The translations under genes were made by a program, and so were the position numbers. DNA of 5,340 bases from Desulfobacteraceae bacterium (lineage in GTDB: Bacteria; Desulfobacterota; Desulfobacteria; Desulfobacterales; UBA11574), in NCBI GenBank assembly GCA_029857875.1, contig JAOUGB010000201.1:1-5340 (forward strand), in the 5' to 3' direction. Under the pieces are notes generated by a model. It did no database searches and was not told the origin of the DNA. It was given only the letters and a program-made list of their open reading frames with translations. This document shows, one piece after another, positions 1 through 5,340 of this stretch. Position 1 is the first letter of the stretch, and each line of letters starts with the position of its first letter.

Positions 1-974
1 GCAAGTTGTTTATAGTATTCAGGAGTTTCATAATCATTTCCGATAATAAATGCACCCAAAACGCCAATTCCGTACTTATGAAATGTATCAACCACACGAC
101 GGTAATTATTCACACCGGTCTTTATATTGACGCCTTTTTTCATTCCCTTCAAAGTGTCCAAACTTATCGTTTCAAATCCTATAAACACAAACATGCACCC
201 TGCTTTGGCAGCCAGTTCGACAACCTCCTCATCATCAGCTGAATTAATAGACGTCTGCATCCACCACTTTTTATTAAGATTGTATTTTATCATACCTTTA
301 AACAGCTGTTTGGCTCTGGCAATACTATCAGTGTTATAGCCGATGAGATTGTCATCTGTAAAAAAGATATATTTTGAATCAATGCCTTTGAGTTCTTCCA
401 GTACATCCTCAGCTTTACGGCAGCGGTATGTCTTACCAAGGTACCTCGAAACCGAACAGAATTCGCAGTTGAAGGGACAACCCCGGGAGGTCTGAACCGA
501 CTGCCATAAGTAATTTGAGTGTAAAAGATCTCTGCGAGGAATAATTTTAAAATGCTCCAGATCAATTTTAGGCCCTATGTATTTTGAAGAGAGTTTATTA
601 TTCTCAAAATCTTTGATTGCTTTTTGCCATATACCTTCCACCTCTCCTACAATTACCGAATCGGTGTATCTCATTACTTCGTCGGGTATCATGGACGCAT
701 GAATCCCTCCCATAATGACCTTTATTTTCCGTTTCCGATATAACTGCGCGATTTCATAGCCCCTGTTAATATTGCTTGTGAAAGCAGTTATTCCGACCAA
801 ATCAGCTTCTTCAAATTTAAATGTTTCAAAATTTTCATCTATGATCTTTACTTCCCAGTCAGAAGGTGTGACCGCAGCTACATAAGCGAGTCCTAAAGGA
901 GAAAATGTGGAAAATCTGCTCTTCAGATAGCCACTCCTACGACCCACAGGATTTATTAACAGAAGTTTTTTCAT
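1..974 (-). CDS. B12-binding domain radical SAM protein, N-terminal part (runs off left edge)
   Basis: Reading the minus strand from the ATG at 974-972 gives 324 uninterrupted residues, open to the window edge, so the C-terminus is missing. Residues 1-150 look like a cobalamin-binding Rossmann domain: LLLINP near the start, SPLGLAYVAA at 25-34, DLVGITAF at 58-65, VIMGGIHASMIPDE at 86-99 and VGEVEG at 109-114. The radical SAM core follows with the cluster motif C166-x3-C170-x2-C173 (sequence CPFNCEFC), then FFTDDN at 204-209 and a later IGFET stretch with GAFIIGNDYET near the edge. In this family SAM is cleaved at a [4Fe-4S] cluster and cobalamin often carries a methyl group, but members act on very different substrates, so none is assigned. 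The Shine-Dalgarno is weak (GGGAA about 9 nt upstream). Domain call is firm; the function is unknown. Confidence 0.93.
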   Translation of the reverse strand, partial: MKKLLLINPVGRRSGYLKSRFSTFSPLGLAYVAAVTPSDWEVKIIDENFETFKFEEADLVGITAFTSNINRGYEIAQLYRKRKIKVIMGGIHASMIPDEVMRYTDSVIVGEVEGIWQKAIKDFENNKLSSKYIGPKIDLEHFKIIPRRDLLHSNYLWQSVQTSRGCPFNCEFCSVSRYLGKTYRCRKAEDVLEELKGIDSKYIFFTDDNLIGYNTDSIARAKQLFKGMIKYNLNKKWWMQTSINSADDEEVVELAAKAGCMFVFIGFETISLDTLKGMKKGVNIKTGVNNYRRVVDTFHKYGIGVLGAFIIGNDYETPEYYKQL

Positions 975-999
975 TTAAGTGTAATTCCCAGAAAAGTTT

Positions 1000-1026
1000 A
1001 GTATATGATAAAAGAGGGCGAATCAA
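1000..1026 (-). promoter_or_regulatory. Possible promoter of the radical SAM gene
   Basis: On the minus strand a TATACT -10-like box (1000-1005) lies 15 bp from a TTGATT -35-like box (1021-1026). Transcription would start roughly 20 nt before the ATG. The spacing is short of the usual 16-18 bp and AT-rich DNA gives such matches by chance, so this is weak. It matters because it would let the radical SAM gene be expressed independently of iorAB. Confidence 0.25.
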
Positions 1027-1216
1027 GGCAATTTTTAGTTTATAATTTTGGTAAGAAATCCTTTTTACTATTGGAATAAGAGAAAAATTTACATTGTGCA
1101 TTGTGTTTGGACAAATGACCATATATTCGATCATCTGGTATGCATTGACAATTTTGTTCAGAATGCGAAAAATTAAAAATCAGATACCAAAAGTTGGGTG
1201 TGCTATACCGTTTTAG

Positions 1217-1335
1217 ATACGATTTCAAATCGTTCACAAATTGTAAAATATTGAGGTGCGCTGCGATATCAAGGTTCATATCACATTTATTGAAAATATA
1301 CGGTGATGGGTTGTCTTCATGGAACTTTACTTGAA
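1217..1335. repeat. Dispersed intergenic repeat, copy 1 (uninterrupted)
   Basis: This stretch aligns with 2024-2252 in the same orientation once a 108-bp insertion in the other copy is removed. By hand count, about 51 of 65 bases match across the first part (1217-1281). The second part shares TGAAAATATA and CTTCATsGAA at matching spacing. Shared anchors include ATTTCAAAT, TTCACAAAT, CGCTGCGAT and TTCATA. Copy 1 also has a perfect 6-bp-arm dyad (CGATTT-C-AAATCG, 1220-1232) that copy 2 has lost. The divergence implies an old repeat family. No coding role is evident. Ends are approximate. Confidence 0.75.
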
Positions 1336-1406
1336 CAAGACCGATCCAAGTGACATCAAATTTGGCTTTATCAGAAAAAGCGGGAGAAACTTGAGTAATA
1401 TTTTTT

Positions 1407-2003
1407 TTAACCCAGCGAGTTTGCTGTCGAAAAACCAAGTTCAAAAGCCTTCAGATTCGATTCCACAAAGGCTTTTTTTGTTTTTGTCTTGATGGCTTCT
1501 TTGACTGTTTCTTTGGTCAAAGGGATCTTGCCTGTCTGAATCAGGGCGCCCAATAGTACCATATTAACGGACAGGACATTCCCGGCTTCCCGTGCAAGAA
1601 CCTCTGCATTAAAGGCGATAAGGTTCGCTGTCTTGGCTCTAATCAATGACTGCAGGTTGTTCAGGTCTGGATAAACCCCACTTCCAACAGTAACCGTAAA
1701 CGGAGACAGAGGTGCCAAATTGGAAATGACGACTGTACTGGAATTACACTTGTTCAGGGCTCGAAGCGTTTCCGAAGGCTCAAATCCGACCAGCACATCG
1801 GCTTCTCCATCTGAAATAATGGTACTTTTAGCATCTCCGAAAACGATGCTGGATTCAACGACACCTCCTCTTTGGGCCATGCCGTGTATTTCACTCATAC
1901 GAACCGGAACATCTGCAAGCAGTGCGGATTCTCCGATAACCCTTGAAGACAAAAGATTCCCCTGCCCTCCTACAGCTACTAAAATGAGTCTTGTTGGTTT
2001 CAT
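1407..2003 (-). CDS. iorB: Indolepyruvate:ferredoxin oxidoreductase, beta subunit
   Basis: This 198-residue protein is the small subunit of the aryl-pyruvate oxidoreductase, matching the gamma-type domain of the pyruvate:ferredoxin oxidoreductase superfamily. Visible family marks are VGGQG at 11-15 in a glycine-rich loop, SEIHGMAQRGG at 37-47, VxSSIVFG at 49-56, GFEPSET at 73-79, and NMVLLGAL at 147-154. The length fits the usual 190-200 residues. It works with IorA in the cytoplasm to turn indolepyruvate and similar aryl pyruvates plus CoA into aryl-acetyl-CoA, CO2 and reduced ferredoxin. The ATG at 2003 is preceded by AGGA with a 5-nt spacer, supporting this start. It lies downstream of iorA on the same strand, but 240 bp away, because a repeat and a mobile element occupy the gap. 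The last few residues (STANSLG) look unlike the conserved body and may be a drifted tail. Confidence 0.95.
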   Translation of the reverse strand: MKPTRLILVAVGGQGNLLSSRVIGESALLADVPVRMSEIHGMAQRGGVVESSIVFGDAKSTIISDGEADVLVGFEPSETLRALNKCNSSTVVISNLAPLSPFTVTVGSGVYPDLNNLQSLIRAKTANLIAFNAEVLAREAGNVLSVNMVLLGALIQTGKIPLTKETVKEAIKTKTKKAFVESNLKAFELGFSTANSLG

Positions 2004-2089
2004 TGTATTCCTGTCTGTTTTTTATACAATTTCAAATATTTCACAAATCCTAAAGCATTGGGTCACGCTGCGATGTCAAGATTCATAGC

Positions 2090-2197
2090 GAGACTGTCGA
2101 TAAAGTTTGATTTCTACATTTTTGTGAAATTCGCATATAATAATATCAGATACTTATAAGTCTGCAAATTGCCTTTTTTGGGTTTTTCGACAGTCTC
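2090..2197. mobile_element. MITE-like 108-bp element with terminal inverted repeats
   Basis: The ends are perfect 11-bp inverted repeats, GAGACTGTCGA at 2090-2100 and TCGACAGTCTC at 2187-2197. After one mismatch three more base pairs match, giving about 14 of 15. The element is flanked by AGC on both sides (2087-2089 and 2198-2200), consistent with a 3-bp target duplication. The inside is AT-rich, has no ORF of useful length, and carries a perfect 10-bp palindrome (ACTTATAAGT, 2152-2161). The uninterrupted repeat at 1217-1335 acts as an empty site. Size, ends and lack of coding capacity fit a miniature inverted-repeat element mobilised in trans by a transposase not present here. I cannot name the parent IS family from the sequence alone. 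Confidence 0.75.
2113..2141 (+). promoter_or_regulatory. Possible outward promoter within the MITE-like element, antisense to iorA
   Basis: A perfect TATAAT (2136-2141) sits 17 bp after TCTACA (2113-2118, 4 of 6 matches to the -35 consensus) on the plus strand. Transcription would run rightward into the 3' end of iorA, antisense to it. The -10 box and spacing are ideal but the -35 is weak, and the surrounding DNA is AT-rich, so a chance match is quite possible. Confidence 0.3.
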
Positions 2198-2243
2198 AGC
2201 GCCTTTTTGAAAATATATGGCGATAAGCTGCCTTCATCGAAAT

Positions 2244-4100
2244 TCAAACTTTATCCCTTAAAGGCAATATCGCATGTTCCGGGCAAATCTGGGCACAGAC
2301 GCTACAGCCCGAACACAGGACCGGATCGATGTTAACCCTGTTCTTCTTGATAAAAAAGGCGGGACATGCCAGGTCGTTGATGCAATCTCTATGTCCTTTA
2401 CATTTTTCACTGACAAAAAAGGGTTTTCCTCGGGGTTTTTTCAGGGTTTTGGCAAACAATGTGCACGGTTCTCTGGAAATAATCACCGAAACCCCTTTAT
2501 ACATCAGGGCTTCTTTAATGGTATCGATGCTCTTTTTAACCCGGTATGGCCGGATGATGGAAACATGTTTTACACCAACAGCCTTAACAATGTCTTCAAT
2601 GGATACCCTGGCATATCCTTCAAAGTTCAGCGCTTTCATGTCAACCCCTGGATGGGGTTGATGGCCGGTCATGGCCGTAATGCCATTGTCAAGAATTACC
2701 AGTGTAAAATTGTGACTGTTAAAGACCGCGTTGATCAAACCGGGTATTCCGGTATGAAAGAAAGTAGAATCCCCGATAAAAGAGATGACTTTTTTGTTTG
2801 TAACCTTTGAAAACCCGCATGATGTGCCCACGGAAGATCCCATGCATATCAGAAAATCTCCTGTGGAGAGCGGCGGCATAAACCCCAGTGTATAGCAGCC
2901 GATGTCTGTGGGACAAATCGTTTCCATCCCTTTTGCTGCTTTTTGAACAGCATAAAACGTGGCCCTGTGGGAACACCCTGCACACAAGCTGGGGGGACGC
3001 TGTGGAATTTCGGGAATATCAGAAAGATCGACACCGGTTCGAGGTGTATAACCCACACCGAAATATGCGGCGAGACATTCTCTGACAAGTGCTGGATTAT
3101 ATTCATAAAGGCGAGAAAAAAGATCATCATCCTTTCCCTTGATGGAAAGCGTCAGTCCTTTTTCCTGGGCAAAGGCTTTGACCGTTTCTTCCATAAAGGG
3201 TTCACCCTCTTCTACGATGAGCACTTTTTGACATGTTTTTAAAAAGTCTTGGATCAGAACCCGAGGCAATGGGTGTGAAAATCCGATGCGCAATATTCTA
3301 ACGCTATTCTCGATATCCAGATCCTTTACAGCATCAAAAACATAGTTGCAGCTCACACCATTACATATAATTCCCCAGTCACCCTTTCCGTATATTAGAT
3401 TGTATTCTGAATTTTCAGATATTTTTTCGGCTTTATCGAGCTTTTCAAGAAGTTTGGCATGCAAATTTCTTGAAACCGCAGGTACGGTAACATAGTTGAA
3501 CGGATCTTTTTTAAAATCGCCTTTTGTTTTCGGTTCCCGTAGATCTCCCAAGGATACGATTTCGGTGGAATGGTTGATCCTCGTGGTCGTTCTAAAAATA
3601 ACAGGTAATTGTAGCTGCTCGGAAAGGTCGAAGGCATCAACCATCATATCTTTTGCTTCCTGAGCCGAAGACGGCTCCAGCATGGGGAGACCGGACAATT
3701 TGCTGTAATAACGGTTATCCTGTTCGTTCTGGCTCGAGAACATAAACGGATCATCTGCCGTAACAATTACCAACCCCCCTTTTACCCCTAGATATGCCAG
3801 TGTTACGAGAGCATCTGCAGCAACATTCATTCCAACATGCTTCATCACGCACATGCTGCGAACACCGGAATTCGCAGCAGCAGCAGCCACTTCAAGGGCG
3901 ACTTTTTCATTGGTACTGTATTCAAAATAAAGCTCAGTTTCTTGAGATATTTGGAAAAAATTTAACGAAATTTCCGAAGATGGGGTCCCGGGATATGTAG
4001 TGGCCACAGCCACTCCGGCCTCAAGGCCGCCGCGAGCGATGGCTTCGTTGCCTAAAAGCAGCATCTTTAAACCGGGTTGTTTGGTTAACAGTTTATGCAT
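2244..4100 (-). CDS. iorA: Indolepyruvate:ferredoxin oxidoreductase, alpha subunit
   Basis: With the start at 4100 the protein has 618 residues, within the usual range for this family. It is the TPP-dependent catalytic subunit that decarboxylates aryl pyruvates. In order: the N-terminal domain with YPGTPSSEI (36-44); CAGCSHR (373-379); the TPP/Mg site GDSTFFHTG (443-451) with the paired asparagine in NGITAMTGHQPHPG (472-485); and a C-terminal ferredoxin-like domain. The second [4Fe-4S] motif is complete (C596-x2-C599-x2-C602-x3-C606-P). The first reads C567-x2-H570-x2-C573-x5-C579-P, with His in place of the expected second Cys. An in-frame ATG at 4187 would add 29 residues but has no Shine-Dalgarno and sits only a few nt from the predicted transcript start, so 4100 is preferred. 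iorB follows downstream. Confidence 0.95.
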   Translation of the reverse strand: MHKLLTKQPGLKMLLLGNEAIARGGLEAGVAVATTYPGTPSSEISLNFFQISQETELYFEYSTNEKVALEVAAAAANSGVRSMCVMKHVGMNVAADALVTLAYLGVKGGLVIVTADDPFMFSSQNEQDNRYYSKLSGLPMLEPSSAQEAKDMMVDAFDLSEQLQLPVIFRTTTRINHSTEIVSLGDLREPKTKGDFKKDPFNYVTVPAVSRNLHAKLLEKLDKAEKISENSEYNLIYGKGDWGIICNGVSCNYVFDAVKDLDIENSVRILRIGFSHPLPRVLIQDFLKTCQKVLIVEEGEPFMEETVKAFAQEKGLTLSIKGKDDDLFSRLYEYNPALVRECLAAYFGVGYTPRTGVDLSDIPEIPQRPPSLCAGCSHRATFYAVQKAAKGMETICPTDIGCYTLGFMPPLSTGDFLICMGSSVGTSCGFSKVTNKKVISFIGDSTFFHTGIPGLINAVFNSHNFTLVILDNGITAMTGHQPHPGVDMKALNFEGYARVSIEDIVKAVGVKHVSIIRPYRVKKSIDTIKEALMYKGVSVIISREPCTLFAKTLKKPRGKPFFVSEKCKGHRDCINDLACPAFFIKKNRVNIDPVLCSGCSVCAQICPEHAILPLRDKV

Positions 4101-4107
4101 AATCTTT

Positions 4108-4112
4108 TCCTT
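4108..4112 (-). promoter_or_regulatory. Ribosome binding site deciding the iorA start
   Basis: AAGGA on the minus strand lies 7 nt before the ATG at 4100-4098. The alternative upstream ATG at 4187 has no comparable site, so this motif is the main reason to choose the shorter IorA. Confidence 0.7.
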
Positions 4113-4200
4113 GACCTCTGAATATTCGTAAATGATAGGTTCTGAAACAGCATCGAACCATAATAGCCACCTTTTAATCTTTGGCATGCAAAATCAAGGT

Positions 4201-4228
4201 AATATACCAGCATCGGTTGTTGTGTAAA
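4201..4228 (-). promoter_or_regulatory. Candidate iorA promoter
   Basis: On the minus strand TTTACA (-35, 4223-4228, 5 of 6) and TATATT (-10, 4201-4206, 5 of 6) are separated by 16 bp. The start of transcription would fall near 4194, giving a leader of about 94 nt to the preferred iorA start at 4100. It would drive iorA and probably iorB. Confidence 0.5.
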
Positions 4229-4263
4229 GAATTTTCTGGACGCCGACAAGCAATTGAAAAAAC

Positions 4264-4292
4264 TTTACAAATATTCTACCATGATTTATAGT
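4264..4292 (+). promoter_or_regulatory. Candidate rdgB promoter
   Basis: TTTACA (-35, 4264-4269, 5 of 6) and TATAGT (-10, 4287-4292, 5 of 6) are separated by the ideal 17 bp on the plus strand. Transcription would start near 4299, leaving a leader of about 37 nt before the rdgB ATG. It is divergent from the candidate iorA promoter, with about 35 bp between the two -35 boxes. Confidence 0.55.
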
Positions 4293-4314
4293 ATCATAAT
4301 TATTGATTTTTTGT

Positions 4315-4328
4315 TCACATAAATGTGA
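4315..4328 (+). promoter_or_regulatory. Dyad overlapping the rdgB ribosome binding site
   Basis: TCACAT-AA-ATGTGA is a perfect 6-bp-arm dyad. Its right arm overlaps GAGG (4327-4330), the rdgB Shine-Dalgarno, which lies 5 nt from the ATG at 4336. In RNA it could form a 5-bp stem with a TAAA loop that partly covers the site; in DNA it could be an operator. It lies downstream of the predicted transcript start. No regulator can be named. Confidence 0.4.
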
Positions 4329-4335
4329 GGTCTGA

Positions 4336-4974
4336 ATGCGACACCCGATAATTCTGGTTATTGCAACACGTAATAAAGGAAAAACGCTGGAGATCAAGGA
4401 GCTTTTAAAGGGCTTTCCTGTTGAAATTAAAAATCTTGATGATTTTGGTCCAATTCCCCATTTGGAAGAGGATGGGAACACCTTTGATGAAAATGCATAC
4501 AAAAAAGCAAGTTTTGCAGCCAGGGTCCTGGGGCTACCGGCGCTGGCTGATGATTCAGGGCTGATAGTGGAAGCCCTGGACGGTGCACCCGGAATCCATT
4601 CCGCACGCTATGCCGGCGAAGATGCAACAGATGAACAAAGATATTTAAAACTGCTCGATGATATGGAGGGGAAATCAAACCGAAAGGCAGCCTTTGAATG
4701 TGTCATCTCCATCGCTGTTCCAACAGGCCCCGCCCTGACTTACGAAGCCCGCTGCGAAGGCCTCATCACCACAGAACCTGCCGGCTCAAATGGATTTGGT
4801 TACGATCCGGTTTTCTTTTATACACCCTTAAATAAAACCTTTGCACAAATAACCAGAGAAGAAAAAAACCGTATCAGCCACCGAGGGAAAGCACTTGCCG
4901 AACTCAAATCGGAATTCGATAAAGTCTTGATCTGGATCCGTCAACATATGCCGTTTCAAGAAAAACGCCATTGA
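4336..4974 (+). CDS. rdgB: XTP/dITP diphosphatase (non-canonical purine NTP pyrophosphatase, RdgB/HAM1 family)
   Basis: This 212-residue cytoplasmic enzyme hydrolyses dITP, ITP and XTP to the monophosphate and pyrophosphate, keeping deaminated purines out of DNA and RNA. All family marks are present: T11-x-N13-x2-K16 near the N-terminus for triphosphate binding; EEDGNTFDENA (44-54); ADDSGLIVEAL (71-81), whose acidic pair supplies the general base and metal binding; GAPGIHSARYAG (83-94); GFGYDP (153-158) for base recognition; and EKNRISHRGKA (176-186). Length is slightly above the common 195-205 residues because of a short charged tail (FQEKRH). The start has GAGG with a 5-nt spacer. It is transcribed away from iorAB from its own candidate promoter, so no functional link to them is implied. 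Confidence 0.97.
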   Translation: MRHPIILVIATRNKGKTLEIKELLKGFPVEIKNLDDFGPIPHLEEDGNTFDENAYKKASFAARVLGLPALADDSGLIVEALDGAPGIHSARYAGEDATDEQRYLKLLDDMEGKSNRKAAFECVISIAVPTGPALTYEARCEGLITTEPAGSNGFGYDPVFFYTPLNKTFAQITREEKNRISHRGKALAELKSEFDKVLIWIRQHMPFQEKRH

Positions 4975-5003
4975 TGCTTTATTGTTATCTGCTAAAGTTT
5001 CGC

Positions 5004-5061
5004 ACCCTTATTTCCGTAAATACCAACAGAGTGTAGCAGGCCGGGAAATTTTTATAAGGGT
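5004..5061. repeat. Inverted repeat downstream of rdgB
   Basis: ACCCTTAT (5004-5011) and ATAAGGGT (5054-5061) are perfect 8-bp arms 42 bp apart. Partly complementary bases follow inward (TTTCCG against CGGGAAA) after a bulge. It begins about 30 bp after the rdgB stop. No T run follows, so it is not a classic rho-independent terminator; it could be a weak 3'-end structure or a remnant of a small element. Confidence 0.4.
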
Positions 5062-5302
5062 AATAGTTTAGTCCTTTGAAACAAATCGATTTCATTGGTC
5101 TTCGCTTTCAGCTTCGACCCAACAAGAAAGAGCTTCAGGTATAATTAAATTTTTGGCTGGAAGCTGTTTGAGTGAATTAGGGATCGTTTTGAAAGAACCA
5201 TAAACAATCTAACTTTATGGATGAAATTCTCTGTTAAGTAGATACCTTTATGAACAGCCAGGACCGATTCTTTCATTACGAGCCCTTATTCATGAGGCTT
5301 GT

Positions 5303-5333
5303 CCGCCTCCGGCGGGTTTATCCGCCTTTGGCG
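5303..5333. repeat. Pair of GC-rich mini-hairpins (REP-like)
   Basis: Two similar units start 19 bp apart. The first is CCGCC-TCC-GGCGG (5303-5315), with perfect 5-bp arms. The second is CGCC-TTT-GGCG (5323-5333), with 4-bp arms and one outer base lost. They stand out as GC-rich in an AT-rich spacer and resemble short palindromic repeats scattered between genes in many genomes. The right window edge may cut off further units. Confidence 0.5.
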
Positions 5334-5340
5334 TGATCTT

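Larger units (their letters stand above)
975..1406. other. Gene-poor spacer between iorB and the radical SAM gene
   Basis: This 432-bp AT-rich stretch holds no convincing gene. A minus-strand frame stays open through most of it, but it starts at TTG inside iorB and passes straight through the repeat at 1217-1335, so it looks like chance openness. There is no clear rho-independent terminator after iorB: its stop is followed on the coding strand by a run of A, not by a hairpin and T run. Apart from the repeat copy and the weak promoter near 1000-1026, I see nothing else here. Confidence 0.6.
2024..2252. repeat. Dispersed intergenic repeat, copy 2 (interrupted)
   Basis: This is the same repeat as 1217-1335, in the same orientation, but split into 2024-2089 and 2198-2252 by the element at 2090-2197. 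Removing the insert and one AGC restores a colinear alignment with copy 1. The left end lies about 20 bp upstream of the iorB start codon. The right end reaches over the iorA stop codon (2244-2246), so iorA terminates inside repeat sequence. Alignment was done by eye and the outer limits are uncertain by several bases. Confidence 0.75.
4975..5340. other. Spacer downstream of rdgB with no supported gene
   Basis: These 366 bp contain no credible coding region. Only tiny frames occur: a 43-codon minus-strand frame at 5145-5276 and a 28-codon plus-strand frame starting at 5250. Neither resembles a protein I recognise. No hairpin plus T-run terminator follows rdgB. The structure that is visible is an imperfect inverted repeat at 5004-5061 and two small GC-rich hairpins at 5303-5333. 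Confidence 0.6.

Noticed and set aside
937..1134. 65-codon minus-strand frame overlapping the start of the radical SAM gene
   Set aside because: It overlaps a clearly real gene in another frame and has no family resemblance or convincing ribosome binding site.
1424..1436. CTGTCGAAAAACC, a 13-bp exact match (inverted) to the right end of the MITE-like element at 2181-2193
   Set aside because: An element starting here would extend into the conserved body of iorB, which is intact, and no partner end is seen. Probably coincidence, though the match to an element end is curious.
1040..1444. 134-codon open minus-strand frame after iorB
   Set aside because: It starts at TTG inside iorB, runs through the non-coding repeat at 1217-1335, shows no recognisable family and has odd composition. 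Chance openness in AT-rich DNA is the simpler reading.
2274..2810. 178-codon plus-strand frame within iorA
   Set aside because: It lies wholly antisense to iorA, whose frame carries the TPP and Fe-S motifs; it is a shadow of that coding sequence.
4101..4187. 29-residue N-terminal extension of IorA from the upstream ATG
   Set aside because: No Shine-Dalgarno at 4187, a very short leader from the predicted promoter, and a good AAGGA before the ATG at 4100, where the family-like N-terminus begins soon after.
5145..5276. 43-codon minus-strand ORF starting MKESVLAVHKG, with AGGG 6 nt upstream
   Set aside because: The ribosome binding site is passable, but the peptide has no recognisable features and the region looks intergenic; too short to support.
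1..5340. CRISPR arrays, tRNA or rRNA genes, toxin-antitoxin or defence genes
   Set aside because: Looked for on both strands; no regularly spaced repeats, tRNA-like cloverleaf or rRNA sequence, and no protein with such domains was seen.

Overview
The window is about 5.3 kb of AT-leaning bacterial chromosome. Protein content suggests an anaerobe, probably a Desulfobacterota-type (sulfate-reducer-like) organism. It carries an oxygen-sensitive, ferredoxin-linked 2-oxoacid oxidoreductase (IorAB), a cobalamin-binding radical SAM protein, and short repeats between genes. The taxonomic guess is an inference from gene types and general resemblance, not from a marker gene.

Layout, left to right: (1) positions 1-974, minus strand, hold the N-terminal 324 residues of a B12-binding radical SAM protein that runs off the left edge. 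(2) 975-1406 hold no credible gene but include copy 1 of a repeat of about 115 bp. (3) 1407-2003, minus, is iorB. (4) 2004-2243 is an unusually long gap between iorA and iorB. It holds copy 2 of the same repeat, interrupted by a 108-bp element with terminal inverted repeats and an apparent 3-bp target duplication. (5) 2244-4100, minus, is iorA. (6) 4101-4335 is a divergent control region with a good sigma70-type promoter pointing each way and a dyad over the rdgB ribosome binding site. (7) 4336-4974, plus, is rdgB, encoding the XTP/dITP house-cleaning diphosphatase. (8) 4975-5340 holds no supported gene, one imperfect inverted repeat and a pair of GC-rich mini-hairpins at the right edge.

IorA and IorB together form indolepyruvate:ferredoxin oxidoreductase. 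It oxidatively decarboxylates aryl pyruvates, made by transamination of aromatic amino acids, to aryl-acetyl-CoA, CO2 and reduced ferredoxin. The radical SAM gene lies downstream on the same strand, but 430 bp of non-coding DNA separates it from iorB, so a shared transcript is not assured. rdgB is functionally unrelated and transcribed away from the ior genes.

I do not see a new defence or biosynthetic system here. The most informative structure is the nested repeat. A small non-autonomous element appears to have jumped into a dispersed intergenic repeat between iorA and iorB, and an uninterrupted copy of that repeat 0.8 kb away serves as the empty site. A second point worth checking is a histidine where the first ferredoxin-like cluster of IorA would be expected to have a cysteine.
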